Numbered from the stretch's first letter, positions 7,567 to 15,496 are shown. The stretch is 26,091 bases of DNA from DTYU01 sp040757355 (GCA_040757355.1 JBFLWY010000036.1:1-26091); one strand, 5' to 3'. A program made the numbers and translations. Notes: generated by a model from the letters alone, not told the origin.

Positions 7567-8559
7567 CTATTTCCGCAGCCAAGACATCATCCGCCGCAAT
7601 TCCTTGCCAATTTGTTCTATCTGTTGCTCCTGCTCCCGCCGGCGCATCGCCCTTAGTACCGGTTGGTTGGCTTGGTTCTCTAACACCCACTCCCTCGCGA
7701 ACTCGCCGCTCTGGATCTTCGCGAGCACCTCCCTCATCTCCTCCCGGACCCCTTCGTCGATTATCCTCGGGCCGGTTGTGTAGTCGCCGTACTCCGCAGT
7801 ATTGCTGACTCGCCGGCGCATTTCCGTAAGGCCGCCTTCGTAAATTAAGTCCACAATGAGCTTCAACTCGTGAAGACACTCAAAGTAGGCGATCTCCGGC
7901 GCGTATCCCGCCTCGACCAGGGTCTCGAAACCCGCCTTGATAAGTTCCGACACCCCGCCGCAGAGCACGCACTGCTCCCCAAAGAGGTCTGTTTCTGTTT
8001 CCTCCCGGAATGTCGTCTCGAAAACACCCGCCCGTGTTAATCCCACGGCCTTGGCATACGCAAGGGCGAGATCCCTCGCGTGCCCGGTATAATCCTGATA
8101 TACAGCGATCAGACCCGGTACCCCCGCCCCTTCAACATACAACCGGCGCAACATCGGGCCGGGACTCTTCGGCGCAACCATGAACACATCGACTTCCTGG
8201 GGCGGGACAATTTGCCCGAAGTGGATGTTGAATCCGTGCGAAAACATCAGCGCCTTTCCTGTTACTAGGTAAGGCTCTACCTCTTCCCGGTAAACTCTTG
8301 CCTGCTGTTCGTCAGGTATCAGCATCTGTATTATGTCTGCCTGACGGGCCGCGTCCGGTACGGGAGCAGTCGCCAAGCCGTCCGCCTGCGCTCTTTCTAC
8401 CGAAAAGCTTGCCGGTCTTAACCCTACAATAACGTTTATGCCGCTATCCTTAAGGTTCCGTGCCTGCGCCTGCCCCTGACTACCATAACCGATAACCGCC
8501 ACGGTCTTCCCGTTGAGGAAACCGAGATCGGCGTCCCGGTCATAGAAAACATTGATCAT
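7567..8559 (-). CDS. ilvC: Ketol-acid reductoisomerase IlvC (class I)
   Basis: Carries out the Mg-dependent alkyl migration and NAD(P)H reduction of acetolactate or acetohydroxybutyrate. At 330 residues it is a short class I enzyme. The Rossmann motif VAVIGYGSQGQAQARNL occupies residues 20-36. The loop GLRPASFSVERA (46-57) carries the arginine and serines typical of NADPH use. SHGFNIHFG supplies H108, MVAPKSPG supplies K131, and the knotted C-terminal domain supplies D191 and E195 (EETETDLFGEQ) plus E227 and E231. One oddity is PGP at 133-135, where the family normally has PGH. The ATG overlaps the ilvN stop as ATGA, so the two are translationally coupled. Confidence 0.97.
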   Translation of the reverse strand: MINVFYDRDADLGFLNGKTVAVIGYGSQGQAQARNLKDSGINVIVGLRPASFSVERAQADGLATAPVPDAARQADIIQMLIPDEQQARVYREEVEPYLVTGKALMFSHGFNIHFGQIVPPQEVDVFMVAPKSPGPMLRRLYVEGAGVPGLIAVYQDYTGHARDLALAYAKAVGLTRAGVFETTFREETETDLFGEQCVLCGGVSELIKAGFETLVEAGYAPEIAYFECLHELKLIVDLIYEGGLTEMRRRVSNTAEYGDYTTGPRIIDEGVREEMREVLAKIQSGEFAREWVLENQANQPVLRAMRRREQEQQIEQIGKELRRMMSWLRK

Positions 8560-9068
8560 GCCTCTACCTCCTTGCCGTTTGTTGTAATATCCTTGGCTCC
8601 CCGGAGCATCGCCACTTTCCCGGTTCGCACCAGTTCCTTTATCCCAAAAGGCTTGAGGGCGTTCTCAAGCGCGTTTACCTTGCCCTCGTCACCCGTAACT
8701 TCTACGATCAGGTTCTTCCGGCCGATATCCACAATATGCGCACGGAAAATTTCGACGATCTGGATGATTTCGGCCCGTTTGGCCGGTTCCGCATTAACCT
8801 TGATCAGCGCCAGTTCCCGGTCCACGTGCTCCTCCTTGGTTACATCCTGGACCTTCAGCACCTCGATCAGCTTGCGGAGTTGCTTAGTGACCTGCTCGAG
8901 GACCCTATCATCCCCTTCAACGACAATGGTCATCCTTGATACCGTCGGGTTCTCGGTCTGTCCGACGGCCAGGCTCTCAATATTGAACCCGCGGCGGCCG
9001 AAAAGCCCGGCTACCCGCGCAAGCACCCCGGGGTTGTTTTCCACGAGGACGGCTAAGGTGTGGCGCAT
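8556..9068 (-). CDS. ilvN: Acetolactate synthase small (regulatory) subunit IlvN
   Basis: The regulatory subunit that activates the catalytic subunit and gives valine sensitivity. At 170 residues it is the usual two-domain form: an N-terminal ACT domain (LAVLVENNPGVLARVAGLFG, with FNIESLAVG) and a C-terminal domain with the segment HIVDIGRKNLIVEVTGDEGK. The start is ATG at 9068 after GGAGGAGGG. It overlaps ilvC by four bases. Upstream it is separated from the first ilvB by a 238-base spacer holding repeat copy B. Two large-subunit genes surround it in the same cluster. Confidence 0.96.
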   Translation of the reverse strand: MRHTLAVLVENNPGVLARVAGLFGRRGFNIESLAVGQTENPTVSRMTIVVEGDDRVLEQVTKQLRKLIEVLKVQDVTKEEHVDRELALIKVNAEPAKRAEIIQIVEIFRAHIVDIGRKNLIVEVTGDEGKVNALENALKPFGIKELVRTGKVAMLRGAKDITTNGKEVEA

Positions 9069-9095
9069 ATCAGGTTACCCTCCTCCGAAAATAGA

Positions 9096-9282
9096 CGTTC
9101 AACCTTATACTGACAGCCCAGCACTCAGTGTAGCTTTTGCGCTTCGAAGAAAAAATCTTCCTTAGCCTAAATGACGTGGTGGCTTTCAAACTTCAAAGTA
9201 ATTACTGAGTGCTGGGTGGAGTCCGTTCTACATTCAACGTTAGGCTTAAGGAAGGCCGAAGCCCAAGCAATTGAACCATTTT
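9096..9282 (-). repeat. Intergenic hairpin element, copy B (upstream of ilvN)
   Basis: A second copy of the element at 1911-2093, with the same orientation relative to transcription. The perfect 13-bp arms are at 9117-9129 and 9204-9216. The flank GTTCAACCTTATACTGA begins at 9097. The differences from copy A are concentrated in the right half. It lies between the ilvB stop (9307) and the ilvN start (9068), so it is part of the ilvB-ilvN intercistronic RNA. Confidence 0.88.
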
Positions 9283-9306
9283 CATTCCCGGTGGCGACGT
9301 AACAAC

Positions 9307-11192
9307 CTAACCCAGCATTTTTTCCAAAGACTCGCCGGGTGGAACCATGGGCATAACATTTTCCTCGCGTTCCACTATAAAGTCGATAAAGACGGGTTTG
9401 GGCGAAGCGATAGCCTGTTCCAGAGCCGCTTCAACCTNNNNNNNNNNNNNNNNNNNNNNNNNNNNNNNNNNNNNNNNNNNNNNNNNNNNNNNNNNNNNNN
9501 NNNNNNNNNNNNNNNNNNNNNNNNNNNNNNNNNNNNNCCCAGCATTTTTTCCAAAGACTCGCCGGGTGGAACCATGGGCATAACATTTTCCTCGCGTTCC
9601 ACTATAAAGTCGATAAAGACGGGTTTGGGCGAAGCGATAGCCTGTTCCAGAGCCGCTTCAACCTCGGTGGCCTTGGTCACTCGGACACCCTCGGCACCGT
9701 ACGCCTCCGCAACCTTGACGAAGTCGGGACCATAGATTTCTGTATGTGAATACCGGCGCTTGTAAAAGAGTTCCTGCCACTGGCGGACCATCCCGAGAAA
9801 ACCGTTGTCCATAATCGCAACGTTCACAGGCAGTTCATTGCTTACCGCCGTCGCCAGTTCCTGGATGTTCATCTGGATTGAACCGTCTCCGGCGATATCG
9901 AAAACCGTTTCGTCGGGACAAGCGACCTGGACCCCCAACGCAGCAGGAAACCCAAAGCCCATCGTCCCCAGCCCGCCTGAGGAGATGAAGGAGCGAGGTC
10001 GCGTAAAAGTGTAAAACTGGGCCGCCCACATCTGGTTCTGTCCTACCTCGGTGGTTATCCGGGCCTTGCCTTGCGTTACCCGGTCCAGTTCCCTGATTAC
10101 AAACTGCGGCTTCAAGCCGTTTTCCGCAAACTCGAGCGGATACTCCTTCTTCCAGGTGTTGATCTTTTCCAACCACACCGGGTGTGAGGCCCCTTTGAGC
10201 ACGTCGAGCAGTTTTGTCAACACCCGCCGGACGTCCCCCCTGACCGCAACGTCTACGCGGACGTTCTTCGCGAATTCCGCTTTATCGATGTCAATGTGTA
10301 TTATTTTGGCCTCGGGAGCAAACGTCTCCACCTTCCCGGTTACCCGGTCGTCAAACCGCGCTCCTACAGCGATCAGGACATCACACTCGCAAACGGCGTA
10401 ATTTGCGTAACGCGTGCCGTGCATCCCCAGCATCCCGAGGGAAAGCGGGTGATTTCCGGGGAAACCGCCGATGCCCATTAGTGTAGTGGTAACCGGTGCC
10501 ATGATTAATTCGGCAAGCCGGCGCAACTCCTCGTGGGCACCAGAAATTACGACTCCGCCTCCGGCATAGATGACCGGGCGCTGGGCGCCGGCGATTAACT
10601 CCGCCGCCGCGAGCACCGCGGCTTCGTCAGGGTCGAGCACCGGCTTGTACCCGGGCAGGTCTACCGGCCCTGGATCTTCGTAAACCGTCTTCCCCCCGGA
10701 TACGTCCCTGGGTATATCGATAAGGACAGGACCGGGCCGACCCGTCGTGGCGATGTAGAAAGCCTCCCGGACTGTCCTGGCAAGGTCCCGAACGTCCTTG
10801 ACCAAATAGTTATGCTTGGTTATCGGCAGCGTAATTCCGGTTATGTCCGCTTCCTGGAAGGAGTCCCTCCCGATGAGGGCAGTCCCTACCTGTCCGGTTA
10901 TCGCCACAAGAGGGCTTGAGTCCATGAAGGCGGTAGCAATTCCGGTAACCAGGTTCGTTGCACCGGGACCGGAAGTGGCCATACAGACCCCGGGACGGCC
11001 GGTAGCGCGGGCGTATCCGTCCGCTGCATGGGCCGCCGCCTGTTCGTGGCGCATCAGGATGTGCCGGATGTCCGCATCGTAAAGCGCATCGTAAATCGGC
11101 AGCACTGACCCCCCGGGATACCCGAAAATGACCTCCGCCCCTTCCTTCTTCAGGCTCCGAACTAATATCTCTCCCCCGGAGATCTTTTTCAA
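9307..11192 (-). CDS. ilvB: Acetolactate synthase large subunit, first copy (split by assembly gap)
   Basis: A ThDP-dependent catalytic subunit. Merging the two 127-bp copies round the N run gives 552 residues ending PPGESLEKMLG, so the gene is intact. GYPGGSVLPIYDAL (residues 24-37), catalytic E50 in MRHEQAAAHAADG, ATSGPGATNLVTGIA, GFPGNHPLSLGM and GDGSIQMNIQELAT (ThDP motif) are all seen. PMVPPGESL near the C-terminus is typical of ilvBN-type enzymes, whereas the second copy has PMVLAGRGL, so this copy looks like the conventional partner of ilvN. The start is TTG at 11192-11190, after GGGGGTG. It lies 29 bases after ilvD. Confidence 0.95.
9311..9664. other. 100-N gap with identical 127-bp flanks (assembly artefact in ilvB)
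   Basis: Bases 9311-9437 and 9538-9664 are the same 127-base sequence flanking N at 9438-9537, exactly as in leuC. Joining the copies restores the ilvB frame and its TAG stop at 9309-9307. This is an unmerged contig overlap. Confidence 0.95.
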
Positions 11193-11221
11193 AATAACAC
11201 CCCCGTCTCAGCCAATCAAAC

Positions 11222-12892
11222 TCACCTGTCGTGAAAGGGAAACACCGCCCCCCTGCTTGCTGAAGAAACCATTCCGGCGTAACGGCCGAGGTAGCCGTGG
11301 GAGATCTTAGGCTTAAAAGGCGGTAACGTTGCGAGCCGCGCAGCGAGTTCGGTCTCCTCCAATAACACCTCAAGCCGCCGCCCGGGAATATCAATCTCAA
11401 TTAGGTCACCGTCACGCAGCGCTGCAATGGGTCCTCCCGCCGCCGCCTCCGGGGAAACATGCCCGATGGAAGCACCCCGCGTAGCGCCGGAGAACCGCCC
11501 GTCAGTAAGCAGCGCCACATCCTTATCGCGCCCGAGCCCCGCCAGCGTTGCCGTCGGGGTCAACATTTCGCGCATCCCCGGTCCGCCGCGCGGGCCCTCG
11601 TACCGCACCACGATGACCTCACCTTTTTTCAATGAATTGCCCGTTATGGCCTGCACCGCTTCCTCCTCGCTGTCGAAAACGCGCGCCGGTCCGCGGTGCC
11701 GGAGCATCTCCGGCGCCACTGCCGACTGCTTCACCACCGCGCCTTCCGGCGCCAGGTTGCCGAAAAGGACCGCCAGTCCGCCCGTAGGACTGTAGGCCTC
11801 CGCAATCGACCTTATTACCTCGGGGCGCCGGACCGTACACCCGTTGAGATTTTCCTTTACCTTCCGCCCGGATACCGTCAGCGCTTCACCACTTATTAAC
11901 CCCGTTTCGAACAGCACTTTCATGACCGCCGGAATTCCGCCCGCTTCGTCCAGATCTTGCAGGTGAAAAGGCCCCGCAGGACTTAACCGGCAAAGGTTCG
12001 GCGTTTTCCCGCTGATTTCGTTGATCTCCCGCAGGTCAAATGTGATCCCGGCTTCGTGCGCAATGGCCGTTAGGTGCAAGATCGTGTTGGTGGAACAACC
12101 GAGCGCCATATCGACGGTCAGGGCGTTTATAAACGCGGCCTGGGTAAGAATCCGGGATGGTGTCAGTTTTTCTTTTATCAACTCCAATATCCGCATGCCG
12201 GAAAGCTTCGCGAGGCGCCGGCGCGCCGCGCTGACCGCCGGGATGGTGCCGTTTCCCGGAAGCGCCATTCCCAGAGCCTCCGTCAGACAGTTCATCGAGT
12301 TCGCGGTAAACATCCCGGCGCAGGAACCGCACCCGGGGCAGGCCGCTTCCTCCAACTCGGCCAGTTCCTCTGGCGTCATCTTGCCCGCCCTGACCTGTCC
12401 CACCGCCTCAAAAACGTTTGTCACGGAAACGTCCCGGCCGCGGAACCTGCCCGCCAGCATCGGTCCACCGCTTACAACAATCGCGGGAATGTCAAGCCTC
12501 GCCGCAGCCATCAGCATACCAGGAACGATCTTGTCGCAAGCGGTTACAAAAACCAGTCCGTCAAAGGCATGCGCCTCGACCATTACTTCAACGCTGTCGG
12601 CAATAAGCTCCCGGGAAGCCAGGGAGTACTTCATACCGCGGTGGTTCATTGCTATCCCGTCACAGACCCCGATCGTCGGGAACTCGACCGGCACCCCGCC
12701 GGCCATGCGGACGCCGGCCTTCACCGCTTCCGCAATCTCCCGTAAGTGAATATGGCCGGGAATGATTTCGTTGAAAGAGTTCACAACTCCGATCAGCGGA
12801 CGGTCAAATTCGGTATCGGTAAAACCCAACGCCCTGAAAAGTGAACGGTGAGGCGCCTTCTCCAGGCCTTTTTTTACCGTGTCGCTTCGCAA
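11222..12892 (-). CDS. ilvD: Dihydroxy-acid dehydratase IlvD
   Basis: An iron-sulfur dehydratase that makes 2-oxoisovalerate and 2-oxo-3-methylvalerate. From the chosen start it has 556 residues, the normal length. Key motifs are GVVNSFNEIIPGHIHL, VTACDKIVPGML with one cluster cysteine, EAACPGCGSCAGMFTANSMN with the others, and GRFSGATRGASIGHVSPEAA at the C-terminus. The frame is open to 13165, but the extra N-terminal residues do not resemble IlvD. GGAGG eight bases before TTG 12892-12890 (giving MRSDTVKKGLEKAPHRSLFR) decides the start. It follows ilvE after a 125-base heptad-repeat spacer. Confidence 0.96.
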   Translation of the reverse strand: MRSDTVKKGLEKAPHRSLFRALGFTDTEFDRPLIGVVNSFNEIIPGHIHLREIAEAVKAGVRMAGGVPVEFPTIGVCDGIAMNHRGMKYSLASRELIADSVEVMVEAHAFDGLVFVTACDKIVPGMLMAAARLDIPAIVVSGGPMLAGRFRGRDVSVTNVFEAVGQVRAGKMTPEELAELEEAACPGCGSCAGMFTANSMNCLTEALGMALPGNGTIPAVSAARRRLAKLSGMRILELIKEKLTPSRILTQAAFINALTVDMALGCSTNTILHLTAIAHEAGITFDLREINEISGKTPNLCRLSPAGPFHLQDLDEAGGIPAVMKVLFETGLISGEALTVSGRKVKENLNGCTVRRPEVIRSIAEAYSPTGGLAVLFGNLAPEGAVVKQSAVAPEMLRHRGPARVFDSEEEAVQAITGNSLKKGEVIVVRYEGPRGGPGMREMLTPTATLAGLGRDKDVALLTDGRFSGATRGASIGHVSPEAAAGGPIAALRDGDLIEIDIPGRRLEVLLEETELAARLATLPPFKPKISHGYLGRYAGMVSSASRGAVFPFHDR

Positions 12893-12911
12893 AGAACAAG
12901 CCTCCTTTATC

Positions 12912-13019
12912 GGATGTCGGAAGTCATACGTCGGACGTCGGATTCTTTTGAAGGAAATCACCGGTATGATTATCCTCAACTCAACTTCTCCAACCTCCGA
13001 CCTCTTGCCTCCGACCTCT
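12912..13019. repeat. Inverted heptad-repeat spacer between ilvE and ilvD
   Basis: The left part (12912-12945) is a run of seven-base units GGATGTC GGAAGTC ATACGTC followed by GGACGTC. The right part (12975-13019) is the same theme inverted: TCCAACC TCCGACC TCTTGCC then TCCGACC. TCCGAC is the reverse complement of GTCGGA, so the two ends can fold together round about 30 bases. The right arm overlaps the ilvE stop codon. Confidence 0.7.
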
Positions 13020-13890
13020 AAATTTCCGGTCCGTCGGTCTTTGTCAGTTCGCGGAAGGCCCGAATCAGGTCCCAGGTGATTTCTCCCGGGCGCCCGTCTC
13101 CGATTACACGCCCGTCGACCTTGACCACCGGGATGATCTCGGCAGCCGTTCCCGTTAAAAAGCACTCGTCAGCGATAAAAACGTCGTGCCGGGTGAAGGT
13201 CTTCTCAAAGACCGGTATTCTCTTGCCGCGCGCGATTTCCATCACCGTGGTCCGGGTGATCCCGTCCAAAATGCCCAAATGCGGCGGCGGTGTCACGAGA
13301 CTGCCGTTTTTGACGATAAAAATGTTGTCCCCTGTGGCTTCGCAAACATAGCCGTCGCCGGTCAGCATAATGGCCTCCTGGACCCCGATCAGCCCTGCTT
13401 CAATTTTAGCCAGAATGTTGTTCAAATAGTTCAATGACTTGATCCGCGGATTAACCGCCTCCGAAATGTTCCGCCGGGTAGGCACCGTAATAACCTCAAG
13501 CCCCTTCTCGTAAAATTCCGGCGGATACAGTTGAATAGAAGCCGCAATGCAGAAAACCGAGGGCATGGGGCATTTTTTCGGATCGAGCCCTAAATCGCCC
13601 TTACCGCGCGTGACTACCAACCGGATGTACCCGTCACGGATGTTGTTCCGGCGGCAGGTCTCCAGAACAACAGCCTGCATCTCCTCCTTGTTCAGCGGAA
13701 TTTCAAGGAGGATTGACTTTGCCGATTCGTAGAGCCGGTCGAGGTGCTCCTTCAGCTTGAAGACCCGGCCGTGGTAAGCCCTTATTCCCTCAAAAACCCC
13801 GTCACCGTACAACAATCCGTGGTCAAAAACCGAGATGACAGCTTTCTCTTCAGGAACGTATTCGCCGTCCAGGTAGATCGTAAGCCCCAC
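13018..13890 (-). CDS. ilvE: Branched-chain amino-acid aminotransferase IlvE (class IV)
   Basis: A PLP enzyme of fold type IV that transfers the amino group in the last step to valine, leucine and isoleucine. It has 290 residues. FDHGLLYGDGVFEGIRAYHG at about residue 22 and the PLP lysine K151 in PRIKSLNYLNN fit the family, as does GYVCEATGDNIFIV. D-amino-acid aminotransferases share this fold; the branched-chain call rests on length and on context (first gene of an ilv-leu cluster under an isoleucine T-box). GTG at 13890-13888 is chosen because AAGGGGG lies seven bases upstream; an in-frame TTG at 13926 would add an unlikely leader peptide. Confidence 0.92.
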   Translation of the reverse strand: MGLTIYLDGEYVPEEKAVISVFDHGLLYGDGVFEGIRAYHGRVFKLKEHLDRLYESAKSILLEIPLNKEEMQAVVLETCRRNNIRDGYIRLVVTRGKGDLGLDPKKCPMPSVFCIAASIQLYPPEFYEKGLEVITVPTRRNISEAVNPRIKSLNYLNNILAKIEAGLIGVQEAIMLTGDGYVCEATGDNIFIVKNGSLVTPPPHLGILDGITRTTVMEIARGKRIPVFEKTFTRHDVFIADECFLTGTAAEIIPVVKVDGRVIGDGRPGEITWDLIRAFRELTKTDGPEI

Positions 13891-13940
13891 TATTACTTCC
13901 CCCTTGCCCCGGATTAAACTTAACAAGCCCCCCGCCTCCG

Positions 13941-14035
13941 CCCAGCACTCAACTCACCATTCTGAAGATGCCCTCTCCAGCAAAAAACGTCTTCTAGTCT
14001 AAGGCACCTTTCCCCTCGATGAGTTGAGTGCTGGG
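13941..14035 (-). repeat. Intergenic hairpin element, divergent copy C (between T-box and ilvE)
   Basis: A perfect 15-bp inverted repeat, CCCAGCACTCAACTC at 13941-13955 and GAGTTGAGTGCTGGG at 14021-14035, encloses 65 bases. The outer 11 bases of each arm are identical to those of copies A and B. On the minus strand the interior shares TTAGRCTA, then GAAGA, then a run of six T with the interior of A/B, so it is a distant member of the same family. It lies immediately after the T-box antiterminator. Confidence 0.8.
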
Positions 14036-14040
14036 TCAGG

Positions 14041-14303
14041 GACGAGAGGCTGAAACCTCCGCGGTACCACCCCGGTTGCCGCCACCTCGCGGTGAAACGA
14101 CCCCTCATGTGTGTCGCGCAACACACGGTTTTGATAACGGGAAACCAACCCGGGAAAGGCTACTCGAGAAAAACCTTTCACCACCCGGCTCCGGGGTGAT
14201 CAGGCAACCGCGCCTTTGCACCGGTTTTCACCCGACCCGGCTCTCTGCTGCAAAAAGCCTGCGGTACCCAGTCCCCTTCTTCGCCTTTAACCGCTATAAT
14301 TTC
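14041..14303 (-). promoter_or_regulatory. T-box leader, isoleucine (ATC) specifier
   Basis: A tRNA-sensing leader upstream of ilvE. Read on the minus strand it has stem I with AGAGAG (14246-14241) and the GGTGAAAACCGG apical segment. The specifier region is CTGATCACCCCGGAGC, where ATC at 14200-14198 followed by A fits an isoleucine codon. The antiterminator T-box CCGGGGTGGTACCGCGG is at 14075-14059, with the acceptor-binding bulge TGGT at 14069-14066 matching the ACCA end of tRNA-Ile. It should raise expression of the whole ilv-leu-cim cluster when uncharged tRNA-Ile accumulates. The expected terminator arm directly after AGCCTCTCGTCCCT is missing, because hairpin element C starts there. The identity is firm; the codon assignment is likely. 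Confidence 0.92.
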
Positions 14304-14308
14304 CCCTC

Positions 14309-14338
14309 AGTATACAAAAATCATTAACGGCATGTCAA
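14309..14338 (-). promoter_or_regulatory. Promoter of the ilv-leu-cim cluster
   Basis: On the minus strand a perfect -35 TTGACA (14338-14333) is followed by an 18-base spacer and the -10 TATACT (14314-14309). Transcription would start near 14302, giving a leader of about 410 bases that holds the T-box and hairpin C before ilvE. It lies 42 bases after the leuB-like stop codon, so the cluster does not depend on read-through. Confidence 0.85.
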
Positions 14339-14379
14339 GTGTTGATGCCTACAGAAACGCCGCGACAACTTCCCTTTGC

Positions 14380-15429
14380 TTAAAGATAACGGACAACGAG
14401 GTCGCCCACTTCGCTGGTAGAATAGCCCATTCGTCCCGCGGCCAAACTCTTCAAGTGTTTGGCGCAGACCTCCTGGACAGCGTTCTCGACCCGCGCCGCC
14501 GCCTTCGTCTCACCGAGTTGCTCGAGCATCATCGCACCGGCGCAGACCGCCGCAAGCGGGTTAATCACGTTTTGCCCGGTGTATTTGGGCGCAGAACCAC
14601 CTATCGGCTCGAACATCGATACTCCCTCAGGGTTGATATTGCCGCCTGCGGCGATACCCATACCCCCCTGGATCATCGCGCCAAGGTCGGTGATGATATC
14701 CCCGAACATGTTGTCCGTAACGATGACGTCAAACCACTCCGGGTTTTTCACCATCCACATGCATGTGGCATCGACATGTGCGTAGTCACGCTCAATCTCC
14801 GGATAATTCTCCCCCACCTGGTGAAATACCCGCTCCCAGAGATCGAAGGCGTAGGTAAGGACGTTTGTTTTGCCGCACAGCGTCACCTTTTTTCTTTTAT
14901 TCCGCCGGCGGCAGTATTCAAAGGCGTAACGGACACAGCGCTCCACGCCCTTATAGCTGTTGATCGAATTCTGAACCGCAACCTCATCCTTCGTACCCCG
15001 TTTTAAGAACCCGCCGGCGCCGCAGTAAAGGCCCTCTGTATTTTCCCTGACTACGACAAAGTCGATGTCCTCCGGCCCCTTGTCCTTAAGCGGCGTCTCT
15101 ACACCCGGATACAGTTTCACCGGCCGGAGGTTGATGTACTGGTCCAATTCGAAGCGTAAACGTAAAAGGATCCCTTTTTCCAAAATCCCGGGTTTAACGT
15201 TAGGATGCCCGATCGCACCAAGGTAAATGGCGTTAAACTGCTTTAGCTCGTCAAGTGCTCCATCCGGCAGCGTTTCTCCTGTCCGCAAGTACCTCTCTCC
15301 GCCAAAGTCATAGGTGACGGCTTCAAATTTAAAACCCTCGCGCTCTGATACCGCCGCCAGCACCTTTATTCCTTCTCTAACCTGTTCCGGTCCCGTTCCG
15401 TCACCGGGAATAACCGCGATTCTGTACAT
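14380..15429 (-). CDS. leuB: 3-isopropylmalate dehydrogenase-family enzyme (LeuB-like)
   Basis: A beta-decarboxylating dehydrogenase of 349 residues. Catalytic residues are present: R92, R102 and R128, Y135 in NTEGLYCG, K187 in LCGKTNV, D220, and D244 and D248 in DNMFGDIITD. The substrate-recognition helix has E84 and a leucine pair (residues 88-89), as in isopropylmalate dehydrogenases and unlike isocitrate dehydrogenases. The cofactor loop reads GGSAPKYTG (278-285): K282-Y283 occupy the place of the Asp-Ile that binds NAD in LeuB and match the Lys-Tyr of NADP-isocitrate dehydrogenases. It is the only leuB candidate here, so it probably serves leucine synthesis and the citramalate route. It has its own promoter and ATG start with AGGAGG. 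An isocitrate or homoisocitrate role cannot be excluded. Confidence 0.82.
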   Translation of the reverse strand: MYRIAVIPGDGTGPEQVREGIKVLAAVSEREGFKFEAVTYDFGGERYLRTGETLPDGALDELKQFNAIYLGAIGHPNVKPGILEKGILLRLRFELDQYINLRPVKLYPGVETPLKDKGPEDIDFVVVRENTEGLYCGAGGFLKRGTKDEVAVQNSINSYKGVERCVRYAFEYCRRRNKRKKVTLCGKTNVLTYAFDLWERVFHQVGENYPEIERDYAHVDATCMWMVKNPEWFDVIVTDNMFGDIITDLGAMIQGGMGIAAGGNINPEGVSMFEPIGGSAPKYTGQNVINPLAAVCAGAMMLEQLGETKAAARVENAVQEVCAKHLKSLAAGRMGYSTSEVGDLVVRYL

Positions 15430-15467
15430 GGATTTATTCCTCCTGCTAAGACCTTGAATTGCGTGAA

Positions 15468-15496
15468 ATTTTACCTCTTCCCGGATAACCTGTCAA
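15468..15496 (-). promoter_or_regulatory. Sigma-A promoter of the leuB-like gene
   Basis: A perfect TTGACA (15496-15491), a 17-base spacer and TAAAAT (15473-15468) on the minus strand, 38 bases before the ATG. With the terminator at 15577-15601 just upstream, this marks the boundary between the arginine unit and the leuB-like gene. Confidence 0.88.

Noticed and set aside
9096..9282. A second T-box or a known riboswitch before ilvN
   Set aside because: No GGTGGTACCGCG-like T-box sequence, AGAGA stem I or other riboswitch core that I know is present.
12021..12749. A 242-codon plus-strand open frame, with similar ones at 1153-1857, 14332-15006 and 17672-18346
   Set aside because: All lie opposite well-conserved genes (ilvD, cimA, leuB-like, argG), are low-complexity or Arg/Ser/Pro-rich, and are typical antisense frames of GC-rich DNA.
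12893..13165. An N-terminal extension of ilvD running back into ilvE
   Set aside because: The extra residues are translated heptad-repeat spacer and overlap ilvE; a good ribosome site precedes TTG 12892.
13891..13926. An upstream TTG start for ilvE at 13926
   Set aside because: It would translate the presumed leader and lacks a spaced ribosome site; GTG at 13890 has AAGGGGG at the right distance.
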